This document shows positions 1 through 10,985 of a stretch of DNA of 64,000 nucleotides, piece after piece. The notes beneath the pieces were generated by a model. That model was given only the letters and a program-made list of their open reading frames with translations. It did no database searches and was not told where the DNA came from. Location: assembly GCA_047495785.1 (NCBI GenBank), contig JBLDXI010000013.1, positions 4,340,001 through 4,404,000 on the forward strand. Direction: 5' to 3'. The position numbers were made by a program, and so were the translations under genes. Positions within the stretch are counted from its first letter, which is position 1, and each line of letters begins with the position of its first letter. Source of the stretch: Lepidodermella squamata (lineage: Eukaryota; Gastrotricha).

Positions 1-2310
1 GCCTCTTGAACAATCGCTTCAGACTCAGTATCCAACGCAGACGTGGCTTCGTCGAGCAAGATTATTCTAGGGTTCCGTACAAGGGCACGAGCAATGGCAA
101 CACGCTGCTTCTGCCCGCCACTCAACTGGGCCCCATGCTCGCCGACCATTGTTTCGTAGCCTTGGGGTAGTTTCGTAATAAAATCATGAGCGTTCGCCAA
201 TTTCGCCGCGTTTTCCACATCTTCACGGGTGACATTCGGGTAGCCGTAGCGAATGTTCTCGAAAATCGTTGTGCCGAAAAGGACTGGCTCTTGGCTGACG
301 CTGCCTATCATCGATCGGAACCAGAAAATGTTGTAATCGCGTAAATCACTGCCATCGACGAGAACAGATCCAGACTCGGGATCGTAGAATCGTTGAAGCA
401 ATTGGATAACAGTAGATTTACCGCAACCACTCGCCCCCACCAATGCAACAGTGGTACCCGGCTCTACGGTTAGCGATAACCCTCGCAAGATTTGCACATC
501 AGGACGGGTTGGGTAGCGAAACGAAACGTTCTTGAATTCCATACGGCCTTTGAAATGAGCGTGATCACGCTTGATCCCTCGCTGTGAGAAAGCATCGACC
601 GGCGGAATGCGATCGATAATTTGAAATACGGAGTAAGCTGCCGAGCGGGCAGATGTCAGGGCCTGTAAACCGGTGACCGACATGCCAATCGAAAACGTAC
701 CCACTATAATCGCGAAAAAGGTTGTAGTAACTTTTCCAATTTGGTACCCGCTCTCTTTGTCATTTATCAGCGTGACACCGTAGGAAAACCCTACAGCGTA
801 AGAGCAGAAAATGATGAAAAACGTAAGACCCATCATTGCTCCAGCCAAAGCGCCTTTTTTAGTGCCAACAATTCGAGCGTCGTTCAGATTTGAGGCGTAA
901 CGCTCAACCTCACGAGGCTGGCCCCCGAATGACGCGACAGTACGAATCGAGCCAAGAACTTCCTGCGCTATCGAGCCAGCTTTCGAATAGGCTTCTGTCT
1001 CGTTTTTAGACTGTGTGTAAGTAAATCGAACCATCAGAATGCCAGCGAGGGCAAGCAGAGGCGACAAAGACAGGATGACCAAGCTGAGTTTCCAACCGGT
1101 GATGAAGCCGACAATCATGCCGCCGGCGAAAGATCCGACGGTTTGAATGAACAACGCAACTTTGTCCCCCATGCCTTTCTGCATAGAGACAATGTTCTCG
1201 GCGAATTGAGTTGTCACAGCTCCGCTGGATTGTTGATCGTACCAGGCAATGTCCTGTCGCAGGAGATTTCGAAAAAACGCCTTCCGAATGCGCCGGATTT
1301 GAAACTCGGCGGCAACGTTCCAAGTCGCCGATTGGATGTAGCCGACAAGTAGTGATGCAGAAGCAATTACTGAAGCAGAAGCATTCAGAATAATCAAGCT
1401 GTCTTTCTATTATAAATGAATGAGACTTACTGATGAAATATTTAATTTGCGCGGTCATATTATCCATGAAAGCTGATTTCATTGCATCGGGGTCGGACAT
1501 GTTTCCAATCGGCAGGATGGATGAATTATTAAAACCGCATCCGCCTATTCCGCCATCTTGCTGTATAGAAAAATTAATACAGTTATAATAGGTAAGGAGT
1601 TTCGATGCGAAATTTACAGCTGGTCCTACGAAGCCGTCTATGACATTGCCGAAAACAAGAACCATTAACGGCAAGACGGCGCCATGAACAAGTGCTGCGA
1701 TTGATCCTGTTAAAAGATTCAACCTTAAACAGTGTTGTTCTCATCCTCAGTGGAAAATGCTTACCAATAACGCATAAGAACCGATCCAGTGGTGACGCAA
1801 AGCGAAACTAAGAGTGAAGAAATGTAAGTTCTACAGCAGTTGAAATAATTTTTAAATAATTTACCAATTCCAGCCATCCGACTGTCGGCTTTTCCTCCTT
1901 CTTTTCACCACCGCAACACAAGAATTTCTTCTTCCCATTGGTAGATTCAGCAGTGGAACTATTGCCTGTTTCAACGTCTATATATTTGTACTCCGTTTTC
2001 CCCCGAACGCCAGCGTCCTCGTCGATTTCTGGCGGTAACAGTTTTTCTGGCATTGAAAACATTAAAATTAAATTCACAGAACATTAATCACAGTTAAATG
2101 TTGAGAAAATTACCTGCTCCGATGTGTTTCGGTTTGTTCACGTTTACAACTTCGTCCCGATCGAACGCGCCGTTTTCGTGAACTATTCAGGTGATGAAAG
2201 TGACAACAAAGTTGTGGGGCTATTATATATTATATCCTACCGTGCGGTTTCATGTCAAGCTTCCCATTGAGCCAACCTTTGTCTTGAGCCATAACCTTAT
2301 CTTTCCGCAT
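1..2310 (-). CDS. ABCB-family multidrug transporter (P-glycoprotein), N-terminal half, 3' end outside window
   Basis: An ATP-driven exporter of the plasma membrane, partial at the left edge. Predicted exons (minus strand): 2310-2241, 2182-2114, 2046-1865, 1807-1765, 1706-1431, 1369-1; phases agree at every join and introns are 57-67 nt. The start at 2310 follows an in-frame TGA six bases upstream. The protein has a hydrophilic N-terminus, then FRFASPLDR, the typical entry to the first membrane domain of P-glycoproteins. An extracellular loop with NNS and NMS glycosylation-type sites and Cys residues lies between TM1 and TM2. TMD1 is followed by a first nucleotide-binding domain with Walker A GASGCGKST, Q-loop SQEPVLFG, signature LSGGQKQRVAIARA and Walker B ILLDEATSALD. 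All catalytic motifs seen are intact. The second TMD-NBD half, expected for the family, would lie left of the window. Subfamily B is secure; the exact orthologue is not. Confidence 0.95.
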
Positions 2311-2616
2311 TTTTCAGATGCCTGAAGCTCTATATATTAATGTCCTAAGAAACGTAAAAAAATGTATAAACTGAAATACTTATAGGAACATAGGAATCCC
2401 GCTAGTAAGACTGACCATTCTTTAAATACTACTTCTTAGCTAAAGGGTCCGATATCGAAGTTAGAGGCCGAGAAAAGGGCGCAAGGGAGCTTATTTTAAA
2501 CACATTTTCGGATTTCTCCTAAATGAAATAATGCTTCTGGAAGCTATGCTTCAGCCTTATTATGTTTTGGGACGGCTTGGAGTTATTTATAAAAAACGTA
2601 TATATTTTTATACATT

Positions 2617-2656
2617 GAGAGAGAGAGAGAGAGAGAGAGAGAGTGTGTGTGTGTGT
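2617..2656. repeat. compound microsatellite (GA)n(GT)n
   Basis: A run of GA dinucleotides passes directly into GT dinucleotides. It sits at the outer edge of the left arm of the foldback repeat that follows. Confidence 0.9.
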
Positions 2657-2682
2657 CACATGTATATACTCCAGTGAGTACT

Positions 2683-3132
2683 CTCGTGAGTGATCTGTCC
2701 ACCGGACAGGTATCACACAGCTACATGTATCGACAATAAATCTCATAAATTGCCATTTAATGTGACTAAAATTTCGTCCCTATGAATAGCCAAGGTGACA
2801 TTATCCGCGTCGAGGAATCCGAATCTGCATTTATTTTTCCGATTTTTTACGGAAAATCGATAAAAAAATCGAAATTTTGAAGAATCGATTTTTCGAATTG
2901 TACATTACTCTTGTAAATTTGATGATAAGATATTCGGATTCCTCGACGTCGATTCCACCTAGTGGTCAACATGGCTATTCGCAGGGAAGACGGTTTATTC
3001 ACATAAAATAGCAATTTATGCTATATATGTTGTCGACTGTCGACTGTAGGTATAGCATATATAAAAGGCGAACATATATATATAGTAGCTAGCTGTGTGA
3101 TACCTGTCCAGTGGACAGATTACTCACGCACT
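2683..3132. repeat. long imperfect inverted repeat (foldback element)
   Basis: The left arm (about 2683-2825) reads GAGTGATCTGTCC...GTATCACACAGCT and later GAATAGCC...CGAGGAATCCGAAT. The right arm (about 2934-3132) carries the reverse complements in reverse order: ATTCGGATTCCTCG, GGCTATTC, then AGCTGTGTGATACCTGTCC...GATTACTC. The arms surround an AT-rich loop of about 110 bp rich in AATCGATTTTTCG-like words. No transposase is present, so this looks like a non-autonomous foldback or MITE-type element lying upstream of the ABC transporter. Confidence 0.75.
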
Positions 3133-4516
3133 TGTATTTGCGGCAGTTTTTTGCCTCGCATAGGTAATCTCACCATGCTTCTTTTCTTGCACGCCACTCG
3201 CACTCATATCATAAGTTAGAGGCATGCCACGTGTTGAAGTCTGTCCGCTGGACAGATTAAACGCTAATTTTAGTATTTTCTCAAATTAAAAGATGCGACA
3301 CGCTTTGTGTCTTGTCCGTGCGTTCATTCAACATACCTGTACCTTGAAGAAGGGTATATTTTTCTAAAACGTGTTTTACGAGGTGACCGTTTTTCGAACG
3401 TTAAAAATCAGCCTTTGCTCCTAATTTTCTGAAATTTTCACCAAATGCGAGCAAGATGATTCTCAAATTTACTGCAAATTTTGAGAATTTTATCTGATTT
3501 TTGGCAAATTTAAATGTATTTCTAAGCTTGAATTAATTTGAAAAATTTGTAGTGATCAAAATGGGGGGTTCCAGATCAAAGTCAAGTGTCAAAATGATGG
3601 TCTTGACCCCGGCGAACAATTTAGCTTCAAAAAGTTGTTCGATTTCACCTTATATCCAGGTGTGAACAGCTTCAAAGGACGCTGACTTCTCAGTCGCCTA
3701 TCGACTACTTCTGGGAAAATTTGGTATAAAACAACTGGCCCTCTCTCAGTTTAGCGATGAATCAAAGTCCGACACTGGAACCAGCAATTGGAGCTGTATA
3801 GTATTACTCAATTAGAAAACTATTGACGGTTAAACATGCTGAACATCCGAGGAATAAATGATTTTCACAATTTATTTATAGCTTTATAGATTTCATGTAA
3901 TAAATTTTTCGAAGTGTTTCATTTTATAATAAAACTGATTTTACATGCAGTCAATATCCTCGCCTGATTAAAATGATTGTCATGCGCTAGCTGTTATTGC
4001 TCCGATGGCAATTTATGGCATTTACGATGACTGGATGGACGTCGAAAGCTTATCCATTTTCCAAGTCACGAGTTGAACTCAGACAAGAGCTTTCACAACT
4101 TTTGTTAGATTTTACACAGCCAGGACAAGTCATATTCGGTGGACCTGTAGGTATATAATATAACAAGTGAATATGTATGTTAATCGTATTGTTTAAAATA
4201 TTATCTTACGAATGAACAGACGTGGGCGACGTTCCAAATGTAACGATATCTGCCACAGGCTTGAAGGCTTCGCGAGATTGCCCGGCGGTAGCCATTGGTT
4301 ACAATCACTGCCCTATTATGATAAACGTGTAAAGCACCTTCAATAATGAGTGAAATACGCCGACCTACAAAATACAACACTGATTCTTGTCCGGTGAACA
4401 GATTAATTTAAAAATATAATTTTCACGTACTCATCAATAATTAATCGCTTCATATTTCACGCTGCATTTGCGTTAAAAGCATAGGCTCATCGCGACATAA
4501 TCTGTCCGGTGGACAG
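2695..4516. repeat. five dispersed copies of palindrome CTGTCC-NNN-GGACAG
   Basis: Copies read from the sequence: 2695-2709, 3104-3118, 3241-3255, about 4388-4402 (one mismatch in each half) and 4502-4516. Each is two 6-bp half-sites in inverted orientation with a 3-bp spacer; several are followed by ATTA. Two copies lie in the arms of the foldback repeat, but the other three lie outside it. The role is unknown: either a dimeric-factor binding site or a transposon-end word. Confidence 0.6.
4015..4332 (+). CDS. small two-exon gene, 82-aa protein of unknown function
   Basis: Exon 1 is 4015-4150 and ends at a GTATAT donor. Exon 2 is 4220-4332, after an ACAG acceptor; the intron is 69 nt. The joined frame is 249 nt, ends in TAA and has no internal stop. 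Across the join the peptide runs ...QVIFGGPVDVGDVPNVT..., then ...SRDCPAVAIGYNHCPIMINV. An internal ATG at 4027 is an alternative start. There is no signal peptide and no domain I recognise. The open frame, phase-consistent join and intron of local typical length argue for a real gene; its position among repeats argues for caution. Confidence 0.4.
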
Positions 4517-5460
4517 AACGCAATTTTTTCTGTTTTTTCACGCACAAACTGCTGCTAACATCAGACGAAGCCGGCATGCCGTATATCAAATTGAATAACG
4601 TGCTGGCAACCGTTTCATGACAATGCGTCATTTTCAGGTTGCCGCTGGTGCAAAATTTTGAAATCCCTCCATCGATTGAATTTCTCAAAGAAATTGAACT
4701 TTTATTATTTGTTTTTTTTTCCTCATTTTTTGAAGCGGATTTGTCAAGAAAATTGTAAAATAGTAACCCCATCGTACAATTACAGAACGGATTTTTGCAT
4801 AAAGGACCAGGACCTCCTATTTGAAGCAATCAATTATAGGATAATTAAATGAAATTGAATAAAATAAAAAATAATTCCAAGGTTGTAAGAAGTGTGTTGA
4901 ATTAAAAATTGCCGGCGGTTGAATTTATGAGCGGATCAATCCCTAAATTCCCAACAACTTTGAAACGCAGTATATTTCTGTGCATTCGAAACTGCGTGTA
5001 TTGAATGACAGGTATTATCCGGAAAATCGACGGAAAACGATATAGGTGAAAATGTCAAAAAAAACAGTCGGTCAAATTGTCACATTAAAATCCAAATTTG
5101 CGCCTGGTTTTAACACCGGATCGTCTTCGAAATGCTATAGACCCCAGGCAATAAAACTCTGTTTCGATGAAGAAGCCGCTTATCAAGTTTAATTAACCTT
5201 AACCTTGAAGTTAACCTTGAACCTTGAATTTACGTCTTCTTTCAATGTTACAATGTAAGTCGCATTTTTGATGTTTCAAATTCGTGTCACGCGACCGGAT
5301 CGTGCGACGAACGTGTGCGCAAAAGAAACCAACGTAAAAACGTCAAAACAATAATCACTTCAAATTCAAATTCACTCGCAATTGATAGCAGACATTTTTC
5401 AAACTTCATTATATCCAGCAAAATATCTCAATTTTTAACACCTATTTCTAATTTTTAAAG
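4333..5460. other. intergenic region with short AACCTTGAA repeats
   Basis: No convincing coding frame is seen. It holds two palindrome copies (4388 and 4502) and, at about 5195-5232, several direct copies of the word (T)AACCTTGAA. The last 60 bases are AT-rich leader sequence just before the start of Pif-like gene 1. Confidence 0.5.
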
Positions 5461-8400
5461 ATGTTGCGGTTAAATTTTCTGTTATTTATTGCAATCACCG
5501 CAAGTTTTTCCAACTTGATCAATGGCAACATTTTCGAAGATGACGAGGAGGACTTTTATGGCAATGTCATGCCATCAGATGGCTGTTGCTCCCCCGACTT
5601 CATCTTCGTAATCGACATCACAGATAAAATCGGCTTCAGTCCTTACGACTGCGAGGCGCATGTTCGAACTTTCCTAACCGAAATCGTGAAGAAAGCCTCG
5701 CCGAATCACTGCAGCCAAGTCCGCATCGCCATTGTCGAATACGGCACTCAGGCTCGGATTAAATACGATTTCCGGAAATACTCAACTCGTGAGGCAGTTC
5801 TATCAGCTGTTAAGAAATACACAACCGGCTCGAGTTTGGGCGGTTTCAGCAATGCTAAGGCTGGGTTTACCGGCGCACATTTGCTGCTCACCAAACCGGA
5901 ACGAGGTCGCAGATCAGCGAATTCCGCCTTCGTTTTCTGGCTCGTTCATTCGACGCCGTACGATGCTAAAGCCGTTCAGCATTACGTCGATGAATACGTC
6001 AAGCCGGATGCTCACGTTGTCGTAGTCGCTGTTGGTTCAGGGGTGGACTACTTCGCCGTCAGCCCGGTTTCGACTTCTTACCTGTACTTTTTCGAGGTTT
6101 CGCGCATTTTGAGTAGTCAATTTCGAAGAAATAATTCTTAGCTATTTTTTAAGGTGGAAGATATTGTCGATTTGGTGAAAAAATGTTCGGAATTCAGGAT
6201 TAATTACTGCCCGATCACTACAACTACCGCGTATTTTCTCCGAGTTTTTTTCGAATTTTTTCGCGATTTTAATATGTTTCAAGGCCAACTACGACCACAG
6301 CTAGGTCAACTTTTGCGCAGAATACATCTCCGACAACGACAAGGTTTGATACTTGAAAAATTATTGGAATTCTTTTTTGAGAAATGTGTTGGAAAGGACG
6401 ACGACTACGACTACCAGGCCAACTACAACAACCACCACAACGTATAAAAACAAAAAATTTCATTGAATCTCAGTAAATTTTTGGATATCTTATGTCATCA
6501 AACTAGGCGGCCAACAACTACGACCAGGTGAATTTATTTGCGATTTCTGATCATGCTGGTCATTTTTTGCAAATTAGAACTACGACGACGACTACACGGC
6601 CAACTACCACGTTCGTTTTCAAATTCGCCCGCCTGGCAGAAAAATTTGTCATTAAATGCGTTTGATCCAATGCGTTTGAATTTTCAGGACGACAACTCGG
6701 CCGACCACGACCAGTACTACAACGACTACGACAAGGTAAAATTTGAAAATTTCACTTTGTAAGCATCGCAATAGAGCTCAGAATTCGACGGTCGGAAAAT
6801 CGACATTTCACTCGAAAAATAGCTGGAAAATGGAAGTGGGAAATTTCCCAAATTTATTAGAAATTGATTTATTCTAAATTTTAATTGTAATGCCTATTTT
6901 CGTGAATTCTACCATCTACCATAAAAAAAATTGCTAAAATTGTTTTATTTTGTTTTAGGCCAACTACGACAACAACTACCAGGTATTTTTTGCCTTTACA
7001 CGGATATCTTGAAGCGGAACCGATTTGCAATTTGCAATTTTAAGGGCTACAACGACGACCTCCACTACAACTCGACCGACTACGACTACGACTCGTCCAA
7101 CTACCACTACAACGACTACTCGGCCAACTACCACCACGACTACGACCCGTCCTACGACAACAACGACGACAACTCGCCCCACCACCACTACGACGTCAAC
7201 CAGGTTGTCAAGCCAGACTTTATTATCGAGTAGTTTATGTTGAACCTGTTCAATTCTTATTTATATAGGCCTACTACTACTACGACGTCCACTACAACGA
7301 GGTTCGTGATAGAAAATTCCTATATTTGATTGATCAATCATTTTTGTTGATTTTCAGAACTACTCCCACCACGACTGCAAGGTCTTTACTCCATTTTTGA
7401 AATTTTCGGAAAAAACATAAAACATTTCCCCTGCAGCACCCCAACAACTACCACGACCCGAGCACCCACTACGTAAAATTGAGGCTGATAATTTTAAATT
7501 ATTTATTAATGAAATTCCCTGATTTACAGCAGGACAACTACCACGAGAACGACAAGGTAACTACTACATTTCAGAAAATGAATAAAATATAAAATTAAGG
7601 ACTGCCAATTTTATCTAACAGGACAACGACCCCTCGAACTACGTATAATCTTAGTCCCAAAAAGTTGAATAATTTCTTAATATCTTATGCAGGCGAACAA
7701 CCACACCGAGAACGACCAGGTAACATGGTTTTTTAGTCTTGGTTATTCTGGAATTTAATTATTTCTTTAAACGGACTACAACTACAAGAACAACTCGAAC
7801 TACAACGACTAGAACCAGGTTATATAATTTCGGAATCTTTCCTCGTCGATTTTTAATCTAATTATTAAAGGCGTACGACTTCGGCCCGGGACACAGGGTC
7901 TACGCTGCCGAACCCGCCCGTTCCGGCCACTGATTTTTGTTTCGGTTGCCGAAGCCGGCGAAACCACAAGGACCTGTACGCTGACCCTGACGAGTGCCAC
8001 CACTACTATCAGTGCTTCTACTTCAACGAGACCTATGCTATTGGCATTCGTCGCCAATGTCCGGAAGAAACATTTTGGCACGACGAGGCAAGAATTATTT
8101 ACCATAAAAAATTGTTTGAACAAAACAGATGTTTTTAAGAATTTTCAGAAAAATCCTTCTTTGACCTCTTTGATTTGACCCATTTTCTGACAGGTTCTAT
8201 CGTGCATGCCTGAGGGTGATGTACCCTGCGTCGATCGATGCCAATCAGACCCGACTGTCAAGAATTGCTACGCTGGCTCTGGCTGCCGGCAATTCTTCGT
8301 CTGCGCCAACACGGCTTCCTACGGCATGTGCTGCCCTGAAGGTACCCAATTCAACGAAACTTCATGCAGCTGTGAGTCATCGGAAACCTGCGAAGATGCT

Positions 8401-9728
8401 TGCACTCAGGTAAAATCGCGTAAACTCCCAAAGTGGAAGAATTTGCTTGCAATTTTTAAGATTTGTAGAATTAAGAAATAATTTTTTTTAAATGATCAAG
8501 TAACATTTCATTTTAAAATTGATTTATAATTGAAACAATTTCAAGTTTTTGAAATTTTAAAATTTTGATTTCGGATTGGCTCCGTAAAAGCAGGTTTGAT
8601 GCAGCAGAAACCCGCGAAGAAATACGGAATAATTGCGAGAACTTAGCTTGGGAACAATTTTTGCCATTTTTTAGAGTTTTTAATTACATGAAAATTTCAC
8701 TTAATTTAAAAAAAATTGAACTTTTCGAAATAGGCATGATTTTGAGCTTCGATTTATTTTCAGCAAGGTCCCCGGGTTGCCACCACGATTCTGCCAGCTG
8801 TTCAAATCAACTCAACGGTCTGCTTCGATTCTTATGGAACCCACATTTCGATCTCAACCAGCGAAGCTAACGCCTATTACCTCATCGATGAAGACGGCCA
8901 GGCCACCGAGAAGCAATACTGCCCTGACGGCGTCAATTTCGACCTCACAGCTTGCCGATGTGACATTTTCTTCGACGGCGCCGTTGCTCCAATCACCGTC
9001 GTCCGCCGCGCCATATTCTGGGCACCCTTTGACGCTGACACTTACGACCATTCCGTCCACAAATTCTCGACATTTTTATACGACGATATATCACGTGACT
9101 CGTCAGTCGCAGCTCACGGCGGTGGTTCTCTCAGGTGCAACTACGGCCATCTTTCTATCCCAGGCCTCAAGACCTTCGACATGCGTAGCCACGGTTCATG
9201 GTGTTCGTTTTTCCGATGTGAAGATGGCCCTGGGTACCAATGTGGTACCAGCGGCGGTATTTTGTCGAATAACAAGGACGATAGACAGTTTGAGTTCACC
9301 GTCATTCTTGCCAGTGTTGGGAATAACAATTTCACGGGATATTTACACTTCTATCAACCGACTGGGACTCAAGTTGTCACTTCGACCGTCACGGTTCCAT
9401 CAGATGGCTGGAACCATGTCTGCGTCACGTATGACGAAATGGCGATTCGTCTCTACCTTAACGGGGTAAAAAAGATGAATTATTTTAATTTTAATTTTAT
9501 TTATTTTTAATTTTTCAGGTGATCACTGATACTCAATATGTTGGCGGTTATTTGGCGATCGGTCATTGCCCGTACGTGATTGGCCATGATCAACGGTACG
9601 GCTACTTCAAGGGTCACATCGATGATGTCCTGATTACGCCGTTCGCTATGACCTTGGATGAAGTTGAAGCTCATCGACGCGGTGATCGCAACTTCCTGGT
9701 GCAACGCGGCTTTTGGATCGAAAAGTAG
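5461..9728 (+). CDS. Pif-like secreted matrix protein 1 (VWA, Thr-rich linker, chitin-binding domains, LamG)
   Basis: Predicted 881-aa secreted protein for a chitin-containing extracellular matrix. Exons: 5461-6096, 6154-6230, fourteen small linker exons between 6284 and 7818, 7871-8087, 8194-8409, 8764-9465, 9519-9728; all phases agree. Order of parts: signal peptide (residues 1-22), acidic stretch, von Willebrand A domain (about 40-210, with FVIDITDK in place of the canonical DxSxS metal site), Thr/Arg/Pro linker, two chitin-binding (peritrophin-A-like) Cys domains (ECHHYYQC... and CRQFFVC...), then a laminin-G/concanavalin-like domain with GWNHVCVTYD and LYLNG. This is the architecture of Pif/BMSP shell-matrix proteins. 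The intron after 8087 has a GC donor (GAG|GCAAGA). It is a paralogue of the gene at 13985, from which it differs by the split linker and lower GC. Confidence 0.85.
6284..7818 (+). repeat. array of fourteen phase-2/2 micro-exons encoding Thr-rich TTTRPTTTT repeats
   Basis: Exons read by eye: 6284-6343 (60 nt), 6397-6441 (45), 6507-6527 (21), 6578-6610 (33), 6688-6735 (48), 6959-6982 (24), 7045-7203 (159), 7269-7301 (33), 7358-7381 (24), 7437-7472 (36), 7530-7556 (27), 7622-7642 (21), 7693-7719 (27), 7789-7818 (30). Every length is a multiple of three and every boundary splits a codon after its second base, so any subset can be skipped or joined without a frameshift. The product is a mucin-like Thr-rich linker with Arg-Pro steps, likely O-glycosylated. 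Introns are about 50-220 nt. This is part of the gene 5461-9728. Confidence 0.75.
8088..8193 (+). promoter_or_regulatory. GC-AG intron (non-canonical donor)
   Basis: The exon end GACGAG is followed by GCAAGA, and the acceptor is TTTCTGACAG. Protein similarity to the paralogue (FWHDE|VLSCMPE against FWREAILACLPE) places the junction here, and no GT donor keeps the frame. Confidence 0.75.
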
Positions 9729-9860
9729 AGCTTCTTCAGCTCAATCTTCGAACTTTCTACTATTGCATTAAAATGTGTCTATTTATCGATTTAGTTATAT
9801 TATCAAAGATCTACCTACTATTAAAGAGTTCGTTAATTTTGATTGCATAATTACTGTTTC

Positions 9861-9866
9861 AATAAA
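9861..9866 (+). terminator. polyadenylation signal AATAAA for Pif-like gene 1
   Basis: The first AATAAA downstream of the stop codon at 9728, about 130 nt into the 3' UTR. Confidence 0.45.
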
Positions 9867-10361
9867 ATTGAAGGTTTCATGTCTCCGTGAATTTTTCTGC
9901 CTGCAATTTTTTCATATGATCCTGATTGGATTCATATACTAGATCCCGGAATCCAAGTTCGGCATGAAAAACAGGAAGCCAAAAAATACACATTTTCCAT
10001 TTGCATTCTGCCGCGGCACAATTGCATTTTGCCGTTCTAATTTTAGGCATGAACTTGTACACGTGAATGATGGCTGTTATTTTTTGCGTCTTCTTCATCG
10101 TCGTATTCCACTTCTATGGCAATGATGGTAACGAATGAATTTTATTGCTCTTGGCACTGGGTAGAGGCAAACAATAAATAATCTACAATTCGCATTTGAA
10201 ATTATTATTTTACAAAGATGCAACAATGTCTTAACAAAAAATGACCTAACGATTTATTTCAGCTATTAAAGATTAGCGGCACAGATTACAACAAACCGCA
10301 TTGAGTAAATTTCTCATCAAGACAACGTGACATAGCTCTGTTCTCATGCAAAATACTAGAG

Positions 10362-10898
10362 TTGCGTTTTTTATGGTGTCCGCGGGCTAATTATGGCAAT
10401 TAAGACCAGATGACACACATAACTTAGCTTATGCTTTTCAAAGCAATCGTTCAACTTTAAATTCAGAAATATTGAACTACGGATTTTTTGACAAGTTTGG
10501 ATTCAAAATAATCGTCATTTGACAGTTAAAATTGAGAATTTTCGGTAAATTTCGAAAAATTTCAAAAAATCAATATTTCTCTCGATTTTCGCGGATCGTG
10601 CCGACGAAATAAAAAAGGCTTTCCCACGACGTTTGGCTAAAAACTGACGGTATGGCACGTCGTCATAAATTAACGAGGGTCAGATGGCGCTATGTCGTAA
10701 ATTAATTACAACCATGTCTCGATTTGTCAAGGCTTAATCTAATCAAGTCGGGGCGTGATTAGTCTTAGCTGTTTGTCTCTCGAGCTCGGATAGCTCCAGT
10801 CTAATTATTTGATTGTTAGTTCTGTGTTGCGGAGGTGTCCAAAATATTGATCACAGCGTTGAACAATAGCTTCTTGGACACCATAAAAAACGCAACTT
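10362..10898. mobile_element. MITE-like element with about 22-bp terminal inverted repeats
   Basis: The left end, GTTGCGTTTTTTATGGTGTCC (10364 on), is matched by the exact reverse complement GGACACCATAAAAAACGCAAC at 10875-10895. CTAG and TTAG lie outside, consistent with a TA-type target. The 490-bp interior has no long frame. It is a non-autonomous DNA transposon candidate. A short GA run (about 10905-10918) abuts the right end. Confidence 0.7.
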
Positions 10899-10985
10899 AG
10901 GTAGTGAGAGAGAGAGAGATTGGCGTTAACTGTCTTCATGTGAAATGTCATGGTATGCTGTACAGCTCGGATATAAGAAATACTC

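Noticed and set aside
6976-7188. Minus-strand frame coding long Val/Gly repeats
   Set aside because: It is the reverse of the Thr-rich micro-exon array; composition follows from ACN repeats.
9877-10098. 73-residue minus-strand frame with several Cys
   Set aside because: Lies in the 3' flank of Pif-like gene 1, with no signal peptide or partner exon.
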